Position numbers and translations under genes: made by a program. Shown here piece by piece: positions 60,501 to 64,000 of a stretch of 64,000 bases of DNA (its first letter is position 1; the number at the start of each line of letters is the position of its first letter). The DNA comes from CAIVAT01 sp037133475 (lineage in GTDB: Bacteria; Bacteroidota; Bacteroidia; Bacteroidales; FEN-979). The notes beneath the pieces are model-generated. The model had not been told where the DNA came from. It did no database searches and saw nothing but the letters and a program-made list of their open reading frames with translations. Where the stretch lies: positions 38,421 to 102,420 of the forward strand of contig JBAXOB010000011.1 in the NCBI GenBank assembly GCA_037133475.1, read 5' to 3'.

Positions 60501-61417
60501 GGCAGAGCGCCTCAGGATGGACACGGTCAAGTCTTGTCAGCAGCGGGGGCGGGTATGACATGTGGATCTGGAATCCGGTTGCAAGCAACTACGGTGTTTG
60601 CAATTCCATTTCAGGAAGCCCGGGCACCAACGGAGTGACAAGGTTCATTGCGCCCACGCAAGGGTATTTTGTGCATACCGCTGCTGCGGGAACCTTAACG
60701 GTCGACAATCCGGCCCGTGTACAAAGCGACACCAACTGGTTTAAAAATGCGGCACAGGCCGTAAGCCTGCTCAGCCTGACGGTGACCTCCGAAGGTGGTT
60801 ATGGCAACGATGAGATCCATCTGAGATTCGGATATCCCTCCGATGAAAACGGGGCAAAGAAGCTGTTCAGCACCGAATTAACTGCTCCCAGCCTCTACCT
60901 TACCAAACTCAATGATAATTTCTCTGTCAGGTACTATACTACCCCGGCCGGCAACCCGACAGTACCCGTGAGCTTTTTAGCAGGGAAAAACGGGGATTAT
61001 ACGATCCATTGCAATTTTGATCCTGCAAATTTTGATACGCTGGTGCTGGAGGATATGCAGCTGCACCTCACGCAGAACATGAAAACTTTGAACTCCTATG
61101 GTTTCAGCGCGACAAAAACCGACAGTCCAAACAGGTTTGTGCTCCATTTCGGAGCTGGGATCACCCCTGCGGAGAATGAACTCCCCGGGAAGATCTATTC
61201 CAATGGCACAAACCTGATCATCGACCTGCAGCAGGTAACTGCGGAAACAGATGTATATGTGTATAATGTACTCGGCCAACTGCTCTTCCACGATAAGTTG
61301 GCAGGGGGAATCCTGCATAAACTTGACTTAAATACCGATGCCCAGATGCTCCTCATCGACCTGAACAACAGCGTGGGCAGTCTGCATAAAAAAGTATTGT
61401 GGAAGAAAAACGGGTAA
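54524..61417 (+). CDS. Giant T9SS surface protein, two-unit paralogue
   Basis: I chose ATG 54524 because it begins the signal peptide (MKKINTLLCAVTMICLLWAH ... GLAQ); an in-frame GTG 75 bp upstream lies inside the conserved promoter region. The product is 2,297 residues. Two units of about 765 residues (about 26-787 and 788-1555) are homologous to those of the gene at 42384, with the same opening, asparagine-rich short repeats and closing T-P-T-M-G-A motif. The C-terminal region from about 1560 carries KWKGTISTAWNTAGNWTEN, three repeats of about 42 residues (IYNLTVNNTANVTLNGSLTL), a VQRSMGTKAEKWHFISSPV module, YDMWIWNPVASNYGV, and a variant T9SS sorting domain (VYVYNVLGQLLFHDKLAGG). It should be displayed at the cell surface. 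No enzyme motif seen. It shares upstream elements with the DUF4402 gene at 62158. Confidence 0.88.
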   Translation: MKKINTLLCAVTMICLLWAHNGLAQSTVGGVGANYSTLKAAFDAINAGTLNGNITLQITGSTTESASCVLNASGSGSASYTNILIYPTGSGYSVSGSFVGALINLNGADYVDIDGRVNQAGPADLTLANNSNSPGASVATLQFINSAENNVIEYCNIKGSQTSANSGVILFSTATSGNGNDGNIIDHNNITGGSGGRPVNVLLSLGSAGFENSGDLITNNNFYDFLRNGTASNGINLSTATTAFTITGNSFYETSSFVPSAAVAYNIIYINNASGVNFIVSDNYIGGQSALCGGSPWTKTNAFNNVFTAINLTVGTTTVSSVQNNTVQNMAWSNSGVGPWTGIAVAGGNVNVGTNTGNEIGDDNTTGSLLITGGLTGTNVYGINITGSGVVDCEFNTIASITAANSTSTLATNFYGINKTAVAGTTTISNNTIGSLTTSGSINASSGSTSNTQTLYGIYSAGTGTIVINNNTISNLVNGTTNATTATPGLVNGIASVSGTNTIMNNNVSSLSIANANNTASSTAAVCGIVTLGATLKTVSGNAIYNLSNTYASFAGSVIGLYFTGSSGTNIVSRNFIYNLSVPIGTTGASIYALKINSGAATYYNNIINLGGTTATTLYGIYDPGTSGTTANIYFNTVYIGGSLGTGVSNQSFALYSAGTANTRNYRDNILVNARSTTGGSGLHYAAYFNYAVSTGLTLDYNDYYTTGTGGVLGYYNSGNKNSLPLVTGLDASSLNLNPGFANPGGIIPTDYMPSSALLAGTTIAAIPTDYLAITRAGTPTMGALEGILNLNVDVYKGAVLLSTYPRLKNAFDKINNGTHTGALEIRIKVSTIETAAAVLYQSGYAGAGGTSSYSSVKIFPTISGITVSGNLNTPLIDLNGADYVTIDGSVNAAGAGRDMVITNANTGTSASTIRFINTAEHNTIKYSTIKGSGTSGSYGIILFSTATAGNGNSGNTIDNNNITSDAAGRPVNALYASGSATYLNSGNIISNNSFYDFLKNGTASYGINIYSNNTGWSVTGNSFYETTSFVPTASVAYNAILVNNASGVGFTVTGNYIGGNTSLCGGSAWTKTKAFNNTFNGIYMNVGTATVSNVQNNTIRNIAWSNYLNAAWTGINIVAGTVNVGTATGNTIGAQTGTGSITVTDSLASTVYGISISATGTVDCEKNVIGAITTGNNSATNATSFLGIYKTGVAGTTTISNNLIGSTTTANSIQTGSASTTDAQSLIGIYFTGTGTAAIDNNTVANLKNSTNSVTTGNAGRVCGIATTNGTNTITNNTIHDLTIANANNSSSNTAAACGIALSTATLKTVSGNTIYNLTNTFSSFGGSVIGIYYYGSTGANMVSGNYIYGLSVTGASSTTASVFGIRTGAGAATYANNIISLAGNTATTIYGIYESGAASNNNNLYFNTIYIGGNLASGITSKSFALYSAATTNTRNFRNNILVNARSTTGGSNLHYCAYFNYAVNTNLTLDYNDYFTTGTGGVLGYYNATNKTTLPIVTGLDAHSSAVTPSFANAGGTQAIDYKISAALTGVTGTGITTDYGSNTRTGPTMGAWEKLGNKWKGTISTAWNTAGNWTENIVPATDASIVFDDLPVNHCLLDQNRSVTGITNGQATYRLVTNGFKLTVKGALTFTNGAQIDASASGSTVEFAGIAPQAIPSGAFLTNQVYNLTVNNATNVTLSGSLKLLNTLAITAGRLDLFTNSTTLEFAGTSPQSIPSGAFNADKIYNLTVNNTANVTLNGSLTLLNTLAATAGSLDAFTNSPTLIYSGSTPQAIGSNLILNNKAYNLTIDNANGVTLNTRFLVTHSLTINSGKKFTVAPTVKLDVTGTLTNNGGTAGFVLQSGLTGNASLIHNTSNVPATVQRSMGTKAEKWHFISSPVASQSITGSWLPAGNYINGTGYDMYVWDEPTSFWIPRVDTTSTINWTTANPGLNFIVGRGYLYSVENPNPMKQFTGNLNNGAVSYNVTTGGTDPAMKGFNLVGNPYPSSMDWQSASGWTRSSLVSSGGGYDMWIWNPVASNYGVCNSISGSPGTNGVTRFIAPTQGYFVHTAAAGTLTVDNPARVQSDTNWFKNAAQAVSLLSLTVTSEGGYGNDEIHLRFGYPSDENGAKKLFSTELTAPSLYLTKLNDNFSVRYYTTPAGNPTVPVSFLAGKNGDYTIHCNFDPANFDTLVLEDMQLHLTQNMKTLNSYGFSATKTDSPNRFVLHFGAGITPAENELPGKIYSNGTNLIIDLQQVTAETDVYVYNVLGQLLFHDKLAGGILHKLDLNTDAQMLLIDLNNSVGSLHKKVLWKKNG
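54599..56884 (+). repeat. Giant protein 2, unit 1
   Basis: Encodes about residues 26-787, opening TVGGVGANYSTLKAAFDAIN like unit 1 of the 42384 protein and closing TPTMGALEGIL. Confidence 0.8.
56885..59185 (+). repeat. Giant protein 2, unit 2
   Basis: Encodes about residues 788-1555, opening LNVDVYKGAVLLSTYPRLKN and closing TGPTMGAWEKL. Internal order of motifs matches unit 1 and the four units of giant protein 1. Confidence 0.8.
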
Positions 61418-61629
61418 CCAAGTTCCGGTGAAAGGCATATACCCTAGAGAGCAGGAAGTTATTAACAGGTACAGGGATGGAACCCGTATCCTGCTTTCAC
61501 GACAAGCTAGGCAATCGAGCCAATTGAGCGATATAAAAACATATTGTAGTTAATTCTTGTTAATAACCATACCCGGTAAATTGTAAAATCCTTTTACCGT
61601 GCTTCTTAGTGGCATTTATTTGAACTACG
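61418..61629. other. Spacer after giant gene 2
   Basis: A hairpin at 61466-61493 (CAGG-T-AC-GGG paired with CCC-GTA-CCTG, two single-base bulges, six-base loop) lies 49 nt after the stop codon; without a T run its role as terminator is uncertain. No gene is seen. Confidence 0.35.
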
Positions 61630-61661
61630 TTTGCATACAGTAAAATATTTTTATATATTTG
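61630..61661 (+). promoter_or_regulatory. Block 1 upstream of DUF4402 gene: promoter
   Basis: TTTG (61630-61633), 20 bp, TATATTTG (61654-61661): both elements match the Bacteroidota consensus. A transcript from here would carry a leader of about 490 nt before ATG 62158. The same block is found at 54212-54243. Confidence 0.8.
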
Positions 61662-61790
61662 CATGTTCTTAGAAGATGAAATTGTTCACTGAAAACTATA
61701 TCTTATTGAATAAGATGATTTTATCAATAATGGTTAAGAAATCGCCACCGGATTTGCCTTTAATTTCCTTTCAGATTTTTTCACCTTTGC

Positions 61791-61834
61791 ACAACCAATT
61801 TGAGACAATTTATCCCATTTTAAGACTTTTTAAA
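61791..61834 (+). promoter_or_regulatory. Block 2 upstream of DUF4402 gene: tandem 12-mers
   Basis: CCAATTTGAGAC at 61795-61806 and CCATTTTAAGAC at 61815-61826, 20 bp apart, match the pair at 54375-54406 in sequence and spacing. They are 107 bp before the sigma54-like block. Confidence 0.6.
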
Positions 61835-61901
61835 AGCGCTACCCTCTCTGCCAATTTCACAAACAACACTTTATCAATTAATTAGCTCCACATTCATTTT
61901 A

Positions 61902-61916
61902 CTGGCACAGTAATTG
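61902..61916 (+). promoter_or_regulatory. Block 3 upstream of DUF4402 gene: sigma54-like element
   Basis: CTGGCACAGTAATTG contains TGGCAC-N5-TTG but A instead of the consensus C follows. A start about 12 nt downstream would leave a leader of roughly 230 nt. Sequence from 61917 to 62157 is A-rich and contains no gene. Confidence 0.45.
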
Positions 61917-62157
61917 AATAAGATGTTTGAGGCACAGCATACAAGAAACTAAAGAAGCAGACAAATAAACAAAAGTCTAACCAAGTTCTTAAAAACACTG
62001 AACTGTTTAAAGAAAGAAAAGAAAAACCAAGGATTGTAGCATAGCATCCTGCTTTGTTTTTGTTACCAGGTAATTAAAAGCAATGAACCATATGCAAGGA
62101 AAAAATGAAATTGAATCAAACAGTAATTAACATTAAATCACAAAACAAAAACCAACC

Positions 62158-62676
62158 ATGAAAAAAACGATCATCCTTTTCGCAGCGATCATGATGCTGG
62201 CCGGTTTCTCAGTCAATTTAATGGCTCAGAGCGGATCAACCAAATCAAACAATGCAAACGCTGAAATCAAAACAGCTATTACGCTTACCGCTGTCAATCC
62301 TTTGGAATTTGGCAAGATGGCAGTTACCGGAACAGCTGGTACCGTTTTATTATCAACCGCAGGTTCCCCGACTGCAACCAATGTTCAGCTTTTAAGCGGA
62401 ACAACCCGTACAGCCGCTTCATACACCAGTACAGGACAGGCAAGTGCAACCTATGCCATCACGATTCCTGTTGCTCCTATCACCATTACCCATCTTCCGG
62501 GCGGTGCAGGAAACACAATGACCGTTGACTCATGGGTTTGTTCCAAAGGAGCTACCAGTGCATTTGACGGATCAGGCGCTGATGCCTTTACAGTTGGTGC
62601 AACCCTGAATGTTGGTGCAACCCAGAATGCAGGCCAGTACACCGGTACCTTTAATGTTACCATTGACTATAACTAA
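62158..62676 (+). CDS. DUF4402 secreted protein, first copy
   Basis: A 172-residue protein with a signal peptide (ILFAAIMMLAGFSVNLMAQ). The mature part is one DUF4402 domain: AITLTAVNPLEFGKMAV near the start, a central beta-rich stretch (ASATYAITIPVAPITITH), and the closing FTVGATLNVGATQNAGQYTG with FNVTIDYN at the end. DUF4402 is a small beta-sandwich of unknown function, distantly like the SCPU/fimbrial-type domains, so a role as a surface or pilus-like subunit is possible. No T9SS sorting domain and no lipobox, so it probably crosses only the inner membrane by Sec unless it is handed on. It has the same upstream blocks as giant gene 2 and is closed by a terminator. Confidence 0.85.
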   Translation: MKKTIILFAAIMMLAGFSVNLMAQSGSTKSNNANAEIKTAITLTAVNPLEFGKMAVTGTAGTVLLSTAGSPTATNVQLLSGTTRTAASYTSTGQASATYAITIPVAPITITHLPGGAGNTMTVDSWVCSKGATSAFDGSGADAFTVGATLNVGATQNAGQYTGTFNVTIDYN

Positions 62677-62695
62677 ATTTTAGTTCCTGTTATCA

Positions 62696-62730
62696 CCAAA
62701 AAGAACAGTCTTCCTGGCTGTTCTTTTTGG
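62696..62730 (+). terminator. Intrinsic terminator of the first DUF4402 gene
   Basis: A perfect 13-bp stem (CCAAAAAGAACAG 62696-62708 with CTGTTCTTTTTGG 62718-62730) and a 9-nt loop, 19 nt after the stop codon. The T run is inside the 3' arm. Strong hairpin; it would separate this gene from the second DUF4402 gene. Confidence 0.85.
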
Positions 62731-62922
62731 CATAACAGTTTTTAAGAATACATTTTATTATTCAGGTTTTCGAGGCGGTTGAAGTTTTTCCAGATCTATC
62801 AATTCAACAATCAATTTGTCAGTTGCATGGTTGCCGGCATCCGGTACATTTGTTAACTTTTCAATTTCGGCAACGACACAAACACATTTAACATCCACCA
62901 TCTTATTGGTTCAAAACGGTTC

Positions 62923-63501
62923 ATGAGGGTACCCAATACAAATAAGCGGTTATTAAAGTTATGGTTTTTAACCACCGTTTTGTCATTGGCCGGTATCCTA
63001 TCATTCGCACAACCTGCCCTGCCTCCCCACAGCAACAGCGCCACCACATCCAATACAATTCATGGGGAGATCGTCACCCCTATTTCGCTTACCCAGAATC
63101 ATTCCCTTGACTTTGGTCTCATGACGGTTCCCTCGGGGATTGTGAATGTTTCACTCTCCACCACCGGGGTAAGAATTGCCTCGATCCCGGCAAATATCGG
63201 ATTACTCTCCCTGTCGCCCTTTCCGGCCCCTGCAGCCTACTCCGTTTCCGGTTCCGCCGGCTCAGAATACATAATCACCCTCCCTCCCGATAATACCGTT
63301 ACCATTACCCAGGGTGCAAACCCCATGCATGTAGATTCTTTTTTAGCCCGGACTGCCTCAGCAGGTCTGGATGGATTGACAGGAACCCTGGACGTAACCG
63401 GTTCCGATAGTTTTGTCATCGGGGCAACGCTTAAACTGCTCAATGCCCAGCCTGTCGGAAGTTATACAGGAACATTTGACGTTACTGTGAACTATTATTA
63501 G
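62923..63501 (+). CDS. DUF4402 secreted protein, second copy
   Basis: A 192-residue paralogue of the protein at 62158. Signal peptide LKLWFLTTVLSLAGILSFAQ, then the DUF4402 domain: TPISLTQNHSLDFGLMTVP, EYIITLPPDNTVTITQGANP, and the closing DSFVIGATLKLLNAQPVGSY with FDVTVNYY. The N-terminal mature segment (PALPPHSNSATTSN) is longer than in copy 1. It lies 246 bp downstream behind a terminator and shows none of the three shared upstream blocks, so it is probably controlled separately. Its 3' end abuts a C12 tract. Confidence 0.85.
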   Translation: MRVPNTNKRLLKLWFLTTVLSLAGILSFAQPALPPHSNSATTSNTIHGEIVTPISLTQNHSLDFGLMTVPSGIVNVSLSTTGVRIASIPANIGLLSLSPFPAPAAYSVSGSAGSEYIITLPPDNTVTITQGANPMHVDSFLARTASAGLDGLTGTLDVTGSDSFVIGATLKLLNAQPVGSYTGTFDVTVNYY

Positions 63502-63511
63502 CTCCGTCTCT

Positions 63512-63531
63512 CCCCCCCCCCCCACACACAC
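63512..63531. repeat. C12 homopolymer followed by (AC)4
   Basis: Twelve C residues at 63512-63523 then ACACACAC at 63524-63531, starting 10 nt after the stop codon of the second DUF4402 gene. Such a long C tract is prone to slippage. Confidence 0.9.
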
Positions 63532-63532
63532 T

Positions 63533-63645
63533 TCACATTTCAGGACTCAGTTCCGATTTCACATTTCACAATTCAGATTTCACATTTCACAATTCAGATT
63601 TCACATTTCGCATTTCAGATTTCACATTTCAGATTTCAGATTTCC
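63533..63645. repeat. Degenerate TTTCACATTTCAGA tandem array
   Basis: Repeats built from TTTCACATTTCA and AATTCAGA words; CACATTTCACAATTCAGATT occurs twice in a row with a 20-bp period. No unique spacers, so it is not CRISPR. It looks like the simple intergenic repeats frequent in Bacteroidota. Confidence 0.85.
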
Positions 63646-63664
63646 AACCCTTCAACTTCCTGGT

Positions 63665-63916
63665 TTACTTCATCAAAATAAACAATCTCCCCTGTTGCTC
63701 AACATCCCTATAGAGATCCATCGTTTTGGCGACATCAGGCAGGCTGACAAGAATTAAATAATCAAGCAAAAACAGGGTTTCGGCCACATTCCATGATCCG
63801 ACTCCCACCCCCCGGGGCGGATGATCACGGAATCCTTTCCATCGTTCAGGTGCCAATAATGTGTCGTCGTCATCTGAACGGTCGTCATTTGAACGGGACT
63901 TGCACGAAGATGTCAA
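63665..63916 (-). pseudogene. Possible 3' remnant of a coding sequence
   Basis: An open frame of 83 codons with a protein-like C-terminal half (VAETLFLLDYLILVSLPDVA), but no ATG: the frame can only start at TTG 63916, and a stop codon precedes it about 33 bases further upstream. The N-terminal half is low-complexity (Asp/Arg/Ser-rich) and its DNA contains a short direct repeat (GTCGTCAT-C/T-TGAACGG). It may be a decayed gene end or chance. I cannot assign a family. Confidence 0.25.
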
Positions 63917-64000
63917 ATGTGAGATGTGATATCCGAATTTCGCATTTAGGAGTGTTCAAAACCCTATAGAAACATATTTTTACAATACAATATAATCGTT

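Noticed and set aside
61676..61885. 69-codon frame in the leader of the DUF4402 gene
   Set aside because: It overlaps the conserved block 2, which is conserved as DNA; the equivalent leader of giant gene 2 does not preserve the frame.
63533..63645. CRISPR-like array
   Set aside because: Period about 20 bp or less, degenerate, with no unique spacers and no cas genes.

Overview
This window looks like a chromosomal segment of an uncultured Bacteroidota bacterium, probably of the Bacteroidales/Marinilabiliales type. Six large secreted proteins end in type IX secretion (T9SS) sorting domains. Lipoproteins carry short Bacteroidota-style lipoboxes. Many genes are preceded by the Bacteroidota promoter -7 element TAnnTTTG, several with a TTTG or TTG element about 18-20 bp further upstream. 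Genes have few strong Shine-Dalgarno sequences. I see no rRNA, tRNA, CRISPR array, insertion sequence or phage gene.

Layout. 1-8.9 kb: a partial lipoprotein gene, a VPS10/BNR-propeller T9SS protein, a secreted M14 zinc carboxypeptidase, then rsmE and a DUF4159 gene. 8.9-17 kb: bipA/typA (minus), a T9SS propeller-like protein, a papain-like (C1) peptidase, a CrtI/CrtISO-like FAD oxidoreductase and a metallophosphoesterase lipoprotein (minus). 17.3-28 kb: a collinear minus-strand run, in transcription order dnaE, trxA, DUF58, valS, an SDR reductase and a Tet(M)/EF-G-like GTPase. 28.1-34 kb: small accessory genes (DUF2231, VOC, a stand-alone propeller lipoprotein), an orphan PD-(D/E)XK-like gene beside an AT-rich gap, and a BACON-domain T9SS protein. 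34-42 kb: rpsP-rimM-trmN6, a secreted class I amidotransferase-marC-MORN lipoprotein cluster, gdhA with a clear intrinsic terminator, and a BatA-type vWA membrane protein.

42.4-63.5 kb: the striking region. A 3,879-residue T9SS surface protein is built of four tandem units of about 775 residues of Asn-rich, beta-helix-like sequence. Its 2,297-residue paralogue has two units. Two DUF4402 proteins follow. Giant gene 2 and the first DUF4402 gene share an upstream architecture of three conserved blocks in the same order and spacing (within 2 bp) while the sequence between them has diverged: a TTG-N20-TAnnTTTG promoter block, a tandem pair of 12-mers 20 bp apart, and a sigma54-like TGGCAC-N5-TTG block. 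I infer that the giant protein and the DUF4402 protein are co-regulated parts of one cell-surface system. This is the best candidate here for something not yet described.

The right end (63.5-64 kb) has a C12 tract, a short tandem-repeat array and a doubtful partial ORF.
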